Shown: positions 24,936-36,998 of the stretch, in pieces
Layout: every line of letters begins with the position of its first letter
How positions within the stretch are numbered: the stretch's first letter is position 1
Source of the DNA: Solea solea
Lineage: Eukaryota > Chordata > Actinopteri > Pleuronectiformes > Soleidae
Direction: 5' to 3'
DNA: 64,000 bases
Assembly: GCF_958295425.1 (NCBI RefSeq)
Contig: NC_081145.1
Location: forward strand, 13,117,099-13,181,098
Position numbers and translations under genes: made by a program
Notes under the pieces: model-generated
Database searches by the model: none
Told to the model about the DNA's origin: nothing
The model's input: only the letters and a program-made list of their open reading frames with translations

Positions 24936-27900
24936 TGCACCCAACCATTTTGACTATGACGCCAAGATCGACGAGTTTTTCTTCGACCGCCACCCTGGCG
25001 TCTTTTCACACATCCTTAATTACTACAGGACAGGTAAACTGCACTGCCCAGCTGATGTCTGCGGGCCCCTCTATGAGGAAGAACTGGCCTTCTGGGGTAT
25101 TGATGAGACTGACGTGGAGCCATGCTGCTGGATGACATATCGCCAGCACCGGGAGGCAGAGGAGGCCCTTGATAGTTTCGGCGGGGGGGGTCTGTTAAAC
25201 CTGGGGAACGACGACGCAGAGCCAGAGCATGAGCATGCTGAGGATGATGTGGATGAGATGACACGGAGGCTGGCGCAGGGAGACTCCGCTGACAGCAGGA
25301 GGGGCCTGTGGAGCCGGTGGCAGAAACATGTGTGGGCCCTGTTTGAGGACCCCTACTCCTCTAAATATGCAAGGGTGAGTTGCGCTTTGCGCTTCATAAG
25401 ATTATTACTTGTATTAAGCTATGTTATTTCCCCCTTACTATTTTACTTCAGATTTGGGCAGGGCCGGACCAAGCCGTTATGGGGCCCTAGGCTGAATTTG
25501 TTTTTGGGGCCCCCTCCCACCACCTCAGAGGAGCCGGTGCTTGACAATTATTCATACAAATGTAACACTATGAATTGCATTAGTTATAGTTGTGTTATAG
25601 CTGTGTCGTGTTTTTTTTTTTTAACATTCTAACCTTAGAAGGCAGGAAAATCAATAATGTGCACTTTATAATAATAATACTCAAAGTGAAGCACTAAGTT
25701 TGGTGATACTGAACTTCAATTCAATTAGTAAACCAGTTTAATGACTTTGGTTTTTAAAACTTATAACAGCTACAACTACAACATAAAACCAAACAACTTG
25801 AGCTCAACACTATTTAGATATCCAAATCTATCTAAAGATATCTAGATTTCTTTAACATATTAAAAAATAAATTTCTCCACTCACTATTGGGGCTCCCATG
25901 GTAATCAGGGAGGCCCCAAGCAGCTGCTTATTTCGCTTATGCCTTGGGCCAGCTCTGGATTTGGGGATAGTCGATGCCGATTATACATCAGTGCAGCCAC
26001 TGGCCGATGTGTGATGCCGATTTGATAAAATATAAAAATTTCATGGTTACAAATGATACACAATGTTCATTGACTTAAAAAGTCAGTGATGAACAAAACT
26101 TACAGAGCCTGTCTACAATCTGCAATTTGTCATCAATTTTGAATACAAATGACTTATAAACTAAATATTATATACATGACAAACGTCATCAAAAAAACAC
26201 AACTTTGTCAAATACAGTTTCTGTGTGATGTCTAACAATTGGCCAAGTCATTTAATAATAGTTATTAATTAAAGGTTATTTTAAAACCTATATTATTCTG
26301 AGTGCAAATAATCCTGTCATGATTCATTTTAAAGATCTGAATCATGATGATTTGACATTTATCATCTAAATAGAAAGATATTTGGATCAGTGAATGTTTG
26401 CAGCACTAGAGAATTTGATTATGATGCTGTTTTGTTGATTCGATCTTATTAAAATAATTGCAGTGTTTTTGATTTGCACATTGCACTTTCATTCCGCTGC
26501 CCTAATGTAGAGGAATCTATTGTGCACTTTATTTATCTTATTTATCTCTGTACCTTCATGTTGAGGCAACAACTGATGGATCTGAGAAGCTTTTGATGAC
26601 CTTGGAGTTACTCTCTCCTGGGTTTCCACAGCAGGGATGTGACTGCACAAAGAGAGAGCATGAGAGAGAAAAAAAATCAACCTCATCCATCAAAACCATT
26701 TATGTGCAAATAATTTCTCACAACCTCCTCTGTCTGACAGTAGGAGATAAAGAGAGTGATTTGGACTCTCCCATGTCTCTGGATTGATATTTCCAGGACA
26801 TGAGGGTCCCTGACTCTTTGGTTAAAAGTAGGTCAGCTCCATGTTAGGAAGCCAGATCTTTGGCACCACTGGAATTAGTGGCTCACCTCCAGACAAAAAT
26901 GGGTTGCTGTTAGATGTGACATTTTTGGTCCTTGCCATGGGCATGTTTCCATCTGGGCACAAGGAAGGAATCAACTTTGCACCTTATATTTATTTCTTCC
27001 ACAAACACCGCTGTGTTGCATGCTGCTTTAACAGCTCTCACAGCCTGAGTGGTGTAATTACTTGCCTTACCTTATCCAGCAAGTGTAAACTGTATTGACA
27101 CGTCAGTGTTACAGCATTAGGGGGAAGTGATTTAACCATCTTTTACACACATTCTTTCACATTCCTTCCCAAAGCGTACAACTCCTCGTACTGTAAGTGT
27201 CCCACATTTGTCAACGAGCAGGAGAAAAGAAGAGTGAAGACTGACAGAGCTCCATCGAGTCTGGCAAGATGATTAATTAGAAGTGAGCCTCAGAGTTAAT
27301 TACATACTCTATTCACAGTGGATACATCAGTGGAAAGTCCTTGTCATTGTATGTCACTGTGGGCTTTAGTTTAGCAGCAACAGTGAGAATTAGCCAATAA
27401 CAACCAAAAAAAAAAAAACAATCCTCACTTGTCACCCTATCTTCACGGCAGACTGTTCCTAACTGTCACCAAAACAGACACGTTATTTAGGCGACTGCCT
27501 GATAAGCTGGCACATAAGCTGGATCATTTGTTTAACAGTTTGAGAGGTCGGATCTTCCCCTCATTGTTCATCCCTAATTAGAGGATGCTGGCAGTGATGC
27601 TAGAGCTAATTATTGTGTGTGTGTGTGGGGGGGGGGGGGGGGGTTATTGTGTGGTTAATCGATTAACTGAATAAATATTTAACTTCCATTTTCTTCAAGT
27701 CCAAAGGCACTTAAGTTTTACCTAAATGTTTAATGAATATGCACCAAGGGCAGGTAATAGAGTTATTTAATGAGATCATAGTTTTGCTGAATGTGTACTT
27801 GTTATGCCATGTGTTATTTTGCACAGCACATATTATAGAGTGGGCGGACAAAACAACATTATACAATCTGATAAAAGAACACCACATACTACTACTTAAA

Positions 27901-28971
27901 AAAAAGGACACAGAATCTCTCTCTCTCTCTCTCTCATTGCTGCATTTTGCTTTTTGTCCACTCTCCACAAATGACAGTGCAGACTGATGATTGAGCTGCA
28001 AGTTTTGGATGATAGTGTGTGTCTGAGCAAAGAGAGGAAGGAGTCAGTGTTCTGGAGTCAGTGGTGAGACACTTTTCCTCTGTAGCACCACACTAAGATG
28101 GAAGGGAACCAGACATTCATCAGCAGTAGTGATTTCCTCAGTAGAATGTGATGAATTGCCAGTGATGAGATGCGATGATGGGGGGGCCTGTTTTCAATCT
28201 CCTGCTGTGTGCCTGCCTCCCTGACACACTATGAATGGACATGACTGACTAAGATGCTGAGTTTGCTCTGAACACTGAAATAAAGTATATGACTGTCTCA
28301 TGCCCAGACGTGCCCTGCTCTAACTTACCTCCTTCCTGATGCCATTATTCCTCCTAGCTACTTAACAATGCTATGCATTAGTGTGAGAAGCACTGCAGAG
28401 CCCATTGACTCTTGTAAAACCATCTTCATGCATGAACAAACTTCTATTGATCCAACTTTTTGTGATGTATAGAATGATTAAGTAGATTATCCTCCCTCCC
28501 TGTCTGCTTCTCTTTCCAAGAACTATGATCTGTAGGAGAGAGCCCAGAGAAGATAATGCTGCTTTCTATTCATTGAAACGACAGGAAAGTACATGAGCGG
28601 AAACACATACTGTAAATCAGGAGGGTGATAGTAGAGGGGATAACACAAGAAGAGAGATGCCACAAATACCCAGGAGAGGATAGCGTATCTGTTACAACTA
28701 TGTAGTATGCACCAGAAATATCAGAACATAAATGTGATGAAATGTGATCATCCAGTCGATACACAATGCAGGCTTAAGTATTCTATTGCCATTAAGGTTT
28801 CTCATAAAAGTCAGTCGTCATCTCGGTGAGCCTCTCAGCTCCAAACAATTCCCAAGAGTTGGTCATCTGGACAGCATGACCTTGTATTGGGAAACCTACC
28901 ACACGGATGCTGCTGAAGGGAGCAGCCCGAGCTAAATTTAGTCATGGGGGTTGACACTAATGTCCCTGTTG

Positions 28972-29004
<33 letters not shown>

Positions 29005-32000
29005 GCTCTTTGTAATTCAACATGTAGCATACCCTTGAAAATGCCATGACCTTGAGATACAGCAGAGGGATGGGAGGAAAGAACATTGATTGTTCCTTTT
29101 ACAATGGCACTTGTGAATCAAGACATACAGAGAGCCAGAGAACAGGATGGGGGGTGTGTCAAACCAGTTGGTATGGTCTCAGATTGAATTGTGTTGTGCT
29201 GTGCTAAGATTGGCTGCTCAGCCATGGAGCTTGATTACCTGCATGTATTACTGTGCTCATTATCCTCTGTCCTTCTCCCCTTCTCCCTCTCCTCTTTTCC
29301 TGCATCCTGTATATACATATATATCTACTTCCTGCTCAGTGGATAGCTCTGGCCTCGCTGTTCTTTATTCTGGTGTCCATCACCACCTTCTGTCTGGAGA
29401 CCCATGAGGCCTTCAACCCCATTATCAATCGCACAGAGGTGGAGATAGTGGACAACGTCACGGTGGAGCACATCTACCAAGAGACTGAGACTGCGGCCTA
29501 CCTCACCTACATAGAGGGTGTCTGTGTAGTGTGGTTCACTTTTGAATTTCTAATGCGAATAACTTTCTGCCCCAATAAGTTTGACTTCATTCGGAACGCC
29601 CTGAACATCATCGACTTTGTGGCCATCCTGCCCTTCTACCTGGAGGTGGGTCTCAGTGGGCTCTCCTCCAAGGCAGCTAAGGATGTGCTGGGATTCCTAA
29701 GAGTCGTGCGCTTTGTGAGGATCCTGCGTATCTTCAAACTGACACGTCACTTTGTGGGCCTGCGTGTGCTGGGCCACACATTAAGAGCCAGTACGAACGA
29801 GTTCCTGCTCCTCATCATCTTCCTCGCACTCGGTGTGCTCATCTTTGCAACCATGATCTACTACGCTGAACGGATAGGCGCAAACCCCAACGACCCTCGA
29901 GCCAGTGATCACACGCACTTCAGGAACATCCCAGTTGGATTTTGGTGGGCTGTGGTAACCATGACGACCCTCGGCTACGGGGACATGTACCCTCAGACGA
30001 CCTCTGGTATGCTCGTCGGAGCCCTCTGTGCCCTGGCAGGTGTGCTCACCATTGCCATGCCCGTCCCCGTGATTGTCAACAACTTTGGAATGTATTACTC
30101 GCTGGCCATGGCAAAACAGAAACTACCAAAGAAAAAGAATAGGCATATCCCTCGTGCTCCTCAACCAGGTTCTCCTAACTTCTGCAAGTCAAGCATCAGC
30201 TCCCAACATCAGAGCCCCATTGCCCATGACGACGTTTTTGAGATAAAGTTTCAAGGTGAGCGACAAATGTGATGAACATTCTAACTCTATCCATGACACA
30301 GCTGTTTCACTTTTTCCATTTCACATTTCAGTCAGATGATAATTTCCCACAATAAAAGATGTAATTAAAGGCATATTTGATTCTGAAAAGAAGAAAACAA
30401 AGACTGAATCGGTAGTGAGTAATCTCACTATTGATTTTGCACTTAATTAAAGCACCACTTCAGATCTCCTCTCTGTATTTGTTATATCAAAAACACATAA
30501 ATAGACACTTAAGTCTCTTGGGTCCTTTTAAATCAAATGTACTCAAACACATGGAACAAGGGGACGGTGCAAGATAACTATTAGATGCCATAGCTATAAA
30601 GACAGTGTTGTACACGTTATAGCAAATATGTGACAAATATAGCACTCGGCTAAATATAAAACTCTCTTTATTTTCTTGGTTATTGTTAAGACTCCAAGCT
30701 GAACGGTGAGGCAGCTAACGCAGCTCTGGCCAACGAAGACTGTCCGCATATAGACCAGGCAATATCTCCAGAGGAAATCTTCAGCCCCAGTGAGAGAGAG
30801 CGGCCCTGCTTCCTGGTCACCACTGCTGAACGCCCCAACCACACAGGGGGCAGAGTGAGGAGGGGTACGTACAGTAACAGCCAATCACAGGCCCCCGCAA
30901 AACATTGACACCTTACTGACCATAGACAGGACACTCTCCTTTATCCATCTGTGCTGAGTGTTTCCTATCAGTTTTTACACAGGTATACAAACCCACACAC
31001 ACACACACACATTCACAACTACACACAGCCTTCACAGCAGCTGCTTCACCTCAATCATCCCTTTGGGAAATGTAAATATTCCAGGTCATAATAGCATATG
31101 TTCAGGCCAAGCACAATCACCACAAATGTCAATAATAACTGTTCACATCTACATAATTTATTTTTTGATACCATGCATAATGTAATACCCCTATTTATTT
31201 ACCAGTAAGAAAGCTATTTTTTGAGATTTATATGATCTAGAACGTGTTGTCTTACAAGTTTAAGAAAGTATGTATGTGCTTTATGTGTACCATGTTATGT
31301 GTATGTGTTTTTAATGATAAATACCATGCGGGAAGGTGACTTACGAGTACATTGCTCTCGATCATAAAGGTGCATGAAGTGTCTTGCTGATGGGTGCTAT
31401 CAGTATGGTGAAGGAGCACAACACAAATGGAGGAAGGCTAAAAGTCTAATATTACTATAAATGTTACTGAGAGCCAAATTCTCCCTCCATGATTTTTTTT
31501 TTACACAATTTAAAACCAGGGTTAAGCTCTTTGCTTATTTTTATTGATCTAATTTCAATAACTGAAACATTCCTGAGAAAACCACACTACTCTTCAGCTG
31601 TAGAGGGCATACAGCACAAAATTCTGCCTGTAGCTGAGAACACATTCCCTGCCTGAGGTGCCTATCTTTTCAAGTCTTGTATCGTGTTATACTCCAAACC
31701 ATTCCAGTACCACCCGGTGCATGCTGTTGTACTCCTGATGCACTCAATGCATGGAGAATAATAATGTGTCTCAAGTCTGTGTTGACCTGTTTCTTTGGAG
31801 ACAAAAACAAGAAAGCAACAGGTGTAGTACTACCAGTGAGGAACACCAAAATATCTTGTCATGGATCCAGCGCTACAGTGTACTCAGAACGTTCTCTGTT
31901 TTTCAACTGAAGGTTATGAAAAGCCTTGGAGCCTTAACAGCATGTCTGGCATGAGCGGGGATGCCTCTGGAGTGTCCTCAGTGTCCGCCCTGCCCTGCAG

Positions 32001-32052
32001 CCCACCCTGTCTAATGCAGCACTCACATTCTCCCATCCCATCCATTATGTAG
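24814..32052 (+). CDS. kcnc1: Voltage-gated potassium channel Kv3.1 type (KCNC1), complete coding region
   Basis: Coding exons: 24814-25374, 29340-30255, 30691-30864, 31913-32052. They total 1791 nt, 596 residues (human Kv3.1b 585). I chose the ATG at 24814 because [16 protein letters not shown] aligns with the Kv3 N-terminus; an in-frame TTG at 24790 is not needed. Domains: T1 tetramerisation ([24 protein letters not shown]); S1 from about residue 188; S4 at 304-322 with arginines every third position ([13 protein letters not shown]); pore helix and selectivity filter [12 protein letters not shown] (G399-Y400-G401-D402); S6 with PVPVIVNNF. The tail GYEKPWSLN...SPIPSIM is the Kv3.1b-type C-terminus. 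The exon 1-2 intron (4 kb) falls just before S1, as in other KCNC genes. Family role: fast-deactivating delayed rectifier of high-frequency neurons. A Kv3.1a-type alternative end was not identified. Confidence 0.96.
25459..25957. mobile_element. hAT-type non-autonomous element (MITE) with perfect 8-bp TSD
   Basis: The termini are cagggccggaccaag on the left and, reverse-complemented, cagagctggcccaag on the right. The element is flanked by identical 8-mers gatttggg (25451-25458 and 25958-25965). The length is 499 bp with no transposase frame. The 8-bp duplication and CAGGG...-type ends are hallmarks of hAT elements. It sits 84 bp after the donor site of kcnc1 exon 1. Confidence 0.88.
27627..27643 (+). 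repeat. Poly-G run after a TG tract
   Basis: A TG microsatellite runs straight into about 16 Gs in kcnc1 intron 1. A second such run is at 46262-46278. Both are prone to length error and may form G-quadruplexes. Confidence 0.85.
28978..29004 (+). repeat. (CTG)9 in kcnc1 intron 1
   Basis: Nine perfect CTG units preceded by a TTGCTG variant, about 340 bp before exon 2. Confidence 0.9.
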
Positions 32053-35000
32053 CATGGTTGAGTAGCAGACACAATGCCATTGGAAGGCAAATCCACACTC
32101 CTCCTCCTTATCTTTTCTTGTCAGATTTTGTTTTTACACTGCTGCTTTCTTCATTTTTTTTTTATTTCTTTATTTTCTGGAAAAGTGTATCTTAATTGTG
32201 CTGATAATCAAACTTCCCAAGTGTTCTCCTTGGGTGTGTCATCATATCCTAGACAAGAAAACATTGGCACATGCCACTCTGCATGGGTCACCTCAGTTGC
32301 AGACAAAGCACTGTTGTATTTCCACCACAGGCTAACCCCAATCTTTTCCTGTGTTTACATCATTGCCTGTTGCTCTGTTGCTTTTGATCTCAACACACTT
32401 TTCTGCCAGTAACTTTTTTCTCATCTGCTTTTTACAATTTTGTGAAAGAAATTTTCATAAGATGTAACCCCTGCTAACAGCCTAACGTGCTGGACATTTA
32501 CAATACATGGCTTTTTTTTTAACATTGCCAGCTGTTAAGGGAACTCCTCTAAAGTGCTTTGTACGTTGCAAAGTAGAGACGTTACCATTCTGAAAGTGCA
32601 ATCCACACAAATTAAATGTTTCAACATGATGTTCACGATGTCCGATGCAATACGGAGATGATGACAATTCCTATGATACTAGTGATGAAAACACCTACTG
32701 TCAAAAGAAACTGTTTGTTCATTTGCATGACCTGCATGAAAAATTATGTTCAACGAGAAGCTAATTGTGTTGCAGTACTTGTCAGAAAAAAATGACATTT
32801 TTTTCTTTAAAAAGCTTCAAAAAGCTTTGTCATATTTTATGCATTTTCAGACAGCTTTACAAGAGACTCAGTCATAGCAGAGATTTTATGTAGCTGCCAT
32901 TTTTTGCCTTTCCCCAAATTCATATATTTATTTTGCCTATTTGACTAAGGAGTAAAATAGTGTGATTTAACGAACAATCTGTCATAAAAGCCAACTAATG
33001 CTGTCATGAACATCACTGGTTTTTATATAAAATAGACTTACTGATAGTTACAAGTTTATAAAGTGTCTGTATACTGTAGTCTGCAGCAACTTTAACAACT
33101 GCTGCGATGCTTAAATTAAAGCAAATATTCAAGGATTATTAAATTGTGCCTTCATACCCAGTGAGGCAAAGTAAAAGTGAGTAATGAATTGACATGATAT
33201 TACATATAGCTCCCATTGTAGCATGAATACACTTTATACCATGCTCATAACAGTGTAATGAAAGCTTTACTTTACAAGGTTTACACCACCCTCATACCCT
33301 TAATCACAGTTAGAAAATGCCCTTTTGGCTTTTAGTGTTACACAATCCATAGCAGGACTTGACCTCTGGAGGGTTTATAACTTCAAGCAAAAAAACTACC
33401 TAAAAACACTGATTTAATAGCTTATTACTCAAGAACTTGCAAACATAAAGCACAACATTTTACTAAAAGGGGACCAGGCAACTTAACAGGGCCAAAATAT
33501 ATCAAGTTATTATGTATGTCTATTGGTTTTAAAAATTACTAATATTACTGTTACATGTATTGATACTGTCCCAGTACTTATGCACAATTTTTCAGGGCAC
33601 TTTACTAAATTTTATGATGACCAATCAAAAAATAAATTAAACACATTTATAGAAGAAGAAAAAGAAGATATAAGTATAGCAACTCATCTAAGTTTTGTTT
33701 TTATTCTAAGTGAGCACAGTTTTACGTTTCAAGTTATGTCTCTTGTGGTAATTGATGGACGTTATATATTGAAGAAAACAAACAAAATAAAAACAACTTG
33801 TGAAGATTTGATGTGAAGAGATACAGGTGAATTATATGCTCATGCAATTCAAGTGAGAAAAAAAAAACCAACAACAACAAAACAACAACAACAAAACACC
33901 AGTATGGGATGTGGGTCTACTTGGGGAAAGGTAAATGCATGTATTTTACAGTTATGCAAAAGAAAAGTATTCAAGTAAAATATGTAAATACAAGTCCTTG
34001 CATGAAATAAATTTTATACACAACAAGTGTTTAGCCTCCGTTTTTATTCAGCAGCACATGTGCATACATAACAATGTTCCTTTCTCACGAGCTAAGGGCT
34101 CGTGTTTGACCCCTCTGTCTACCTGTGTTCGGGTCAAAGAGAGCATTAAAATAACAAGGTGACTGTGAGAGCATGACGCAAAGTAGACACGTGCATGACA
34201 ATGACTGAACTACTGTACATAAACCCGCAAAGCGCCGCATGATTGGGCATGTTTATTAACCAACTCCGAGTCAAACCTCTGCACACAGACGGCACACAGT
34301 ATACTGTTGTCTGATGCCTTGGCTAAGCATGGGAATCACATGGTAAACCTGTCGTTTACCATGAGGAACTAACGGAGCACATTTTCTTTACTCTTCAAGC
34401 TAGTGTCATTTTTCACCGCAGAGCTATCCATCTCCACCACCATCATTACCACCATTATACATACTTTGTGTAATAATTTCTTTGTGTTATTGTTTTTTTT
34501 ATATGTTTATAGAGACCCAGCGACAGCACCGGAGCAGACAACCAACAGAATCTGTTTGTGTTATGAACCATGGTGTACCAACCACTATGTGTATGACCCA
34601 TAACGGCCCATCACCCACCTGATAGTGCTGTAGCATTGTTGTGTGTATTACTTAGTATTTTTAAATGGGTGTGACAGTGACAACCTGTACATCACAAACT
34701 CAGCGTAGATGTAGCACTGACGAAGTTTTGTTGTCAAGCCTTATATAGCTCAGTATCTGTGACTGGTTACTGTGTTGTATTTTGTGTGCCTATTAGTGTG
34801 TGCCGGTGCTGTAAATACGCTTTTCTGTGTGCTGAAGTTGTGTGTACCAATGTTTTTGAGTGATCATCCAATATTTGTGTGCTGCTTCTTCTGTTCAAAG
34901 AAAAAAAAATGTTGCTCCAATTTAAAACCCCACTCCACCGCCTCCAGTACAAAACATGTCACTTGTCATGTCAACCAGACTGAACAGTTGGAAACAAATC

Positions 35001-36081
35001 CATTTTGCACTGTCATGGTCACATCTTAGTAGACTTTTTTGCACAGTTTTTGCACCAGTGAAATCTTTTTTATTCTTTTGATATGTGGTCAGGCGTCAAA
35101 GAGACAAAAAAATACCTCTCTTAACCTAGTGAGGAGTGGTGCGCTAGTAGGATTTGCTAAATGATTTGCTCAGAGATGACCAATACCATTGAGCATTAAT
35201 TCAATGTTGATATTCATGTATGTTCATTTGTTGCTGCTCTTTGATTAGCAAAGACATCACAGCCAAGACATTGTGTCATTATGACAATCATGTTGAATTG
35301 GATTAATATTTTTTGCACACATCCATAAAAATATGTATTAGCATATATTTGCCAAATCATCATATGCCTCATACTGGACAAGTGCCTCTGTTATATAAAT
35401 TATTCTTACCATTCAGGATACATAGCTTAATCAAGATGATAAACTATTGTTCATGTTTGTTTTGAATTACCCGCTCAGCTCATTGAAAACACATTAACTC
35501 AGTTCTAATTTTTATTTTATTACTATTTTTTTTTTTTTTTATAAAATAAAAAAAAATAAACAAATAAAAAAATAAAAAGCACACAGCATACATTCAGGGT
35601 CCCCATATGGATCAGTTTCTAAAGGCAAGCAGTGAGAATACCTAATAAACATCAGTATTCAACTGTGCAGATTAGTCATCTGTGTGGAAAGTTTGCAAAA
35701 AAGGGACCAACTTTTTACCAAACTACTGCAAAAACACTGCCAACAATTTACTGACAACTGTGTGCAGTCAGATGCAGCCAATCTGGATCTGCCAAAATAT
35801 GTGAGCAAAATCGAGGGACAGTGTGCTGATCATTTTCTAACGGTTTAAAAAAAGGAAAAACAACCAGCAGCTGTTTTCATTAATGGCATTAATAATGCAA
35901 CAAAAGGGCAACTAATGTGTGGCGTTTAGTGAGACTTCAGAATGTGTGTGTGTTTTGAACACCGTGCTTTTTGTGGTTAGACATTTCAACAAGGTAATCA
36001 GTGATAATTTTGATTGGTTTGTTGTTTAGGGATTTTTTTGTGTCTTTTTTTGACCAGTACAGTCCAGGCTTGTACAATAAA
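32053..36081 (+). other. Probable long 3' UTR of kcnc1
   Basis: Non-coding, AT-rich, no supported ORFs. Contains two TGTAAATA Pumilio-type motifs (about 33983 and 34811) and a homopolymer-rich A/T patch (35520-35580). The first convincing canonical signal near the convergent neighbour is AATAAA at 36076-36081, preceded by TGTA. The UTR limit is inference; earlier alternative ends are possible. Confidence 0.45.
36076..36081 (+). terminator. Candidate kcnc1 poly(A) signal
   Basis: AATAAA in the context tgtacaataaatagtg, about 4.0 kb after the kcnc1 stop and about 210 bp before the candidate sergef signal on the other strand. Confidence 0.4.
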
Positions 36082-36288
36082 TAGTGAAAAAAATAAAAAA
36101 CAGAGATATGATCATTTTCACCGAGTGTTGATTTTATTTTTTCTTCAAACTAATGCGATAAAAGCTATTTTATTTAACTAACAATGATGGTTTCCACAGT
36201 TAATTTGCATCAACTATAATCTAAAAATCCAAAAAGAAATAATCATTTCATAATCAATTCAATAATCATAATCAGGTTATCCCTGATT

Positions 36289-36294
36289 TTTATT
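36289..36294 (-). terminator. Candidate sergef poly(A) signal
   Basis: AATAAA on the minus strand about 705 bp after the sergef stop codon, which would give a compact convergent arrangement with kcnc1. Confidence 0.4.
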
Positions 36295-36998
36295 GAGTCT
36301 CGTCATCGCCTTTGACCAAGACACTGGCTTAAAAGCAGCAGCTAATTCTCGACGCTGCACTGCAGTAGCCCAAAGCATATAAATAAGTAGGCAGTGGACA
36401 AGTTTCTCCCAAGGGAAATCCGTTCAGTATGAAATCCCCAAAAAAACAACCATGTAATACTGACAAATGTCACACAAATTGACAAGAACATAAAAGAGTG
36501 ATGGCCAGTTAGAAAAGAAGAAATAGCCTACTGTCCTGTTTGTGAGTGCAGAGATTGACTGCCTCCTGACACTGAAGATGACAGCAATAAAACCCCTGAC
36601 ATGGGAAGAGAGAGCTATAGCAACAGTTTATCCCATCCCTCACGCAATCTTTCACAGCTTCCTTCAGGAAAGCGTGTGAAGATGAGCAGGGGCTTTAGAC
36701 ACGCCCATGTCATGTCTGTCAAAGTGACGGGCGGCTCAGGGAAATGATGGCCTCCGTCCACATGAAACATACCTCAGCCCATGTCCAACCACATTGTCAT
36801 ATTTATGTGACCTCTTCAAACAGCTCAGGGAGTCTTTTAGAAGATGAAAGTTGCTGTTATTCAAAGACACTGTGTCATACGTCGCTGTATCAGTCTGAAA
36901 TGTTGTCATTCAAGTCACGCTGTTTATCTCATCTGACTGTTCCATGGTGAATGAGTTGTCCCTGTTGGAGTCGCTGCAGCTTCGTCTTAAGCCAGTAG

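Larger units (their letters stand above)
25966..29339. other. kcnc1 intron 1: no exons seen
   Basis: Contains a poly-G run (27627-27643), a CT/GA tract (about 27917-27935), (CTG)9 at 28978-29004, and a pyrimidine-rich segment leading to the exon 2 acceptor. No coding or RNA gene could be supported. Confidence 0.6.

Noticed and set aside
25375..25632. Continuation of the kcnc1 exon 1 frame for about 86 codons
   Set aside because: A strong donor (AGG-gtgagt) ends the exon and Kv3 homology stops there. The extension runs into a hAT MITE.
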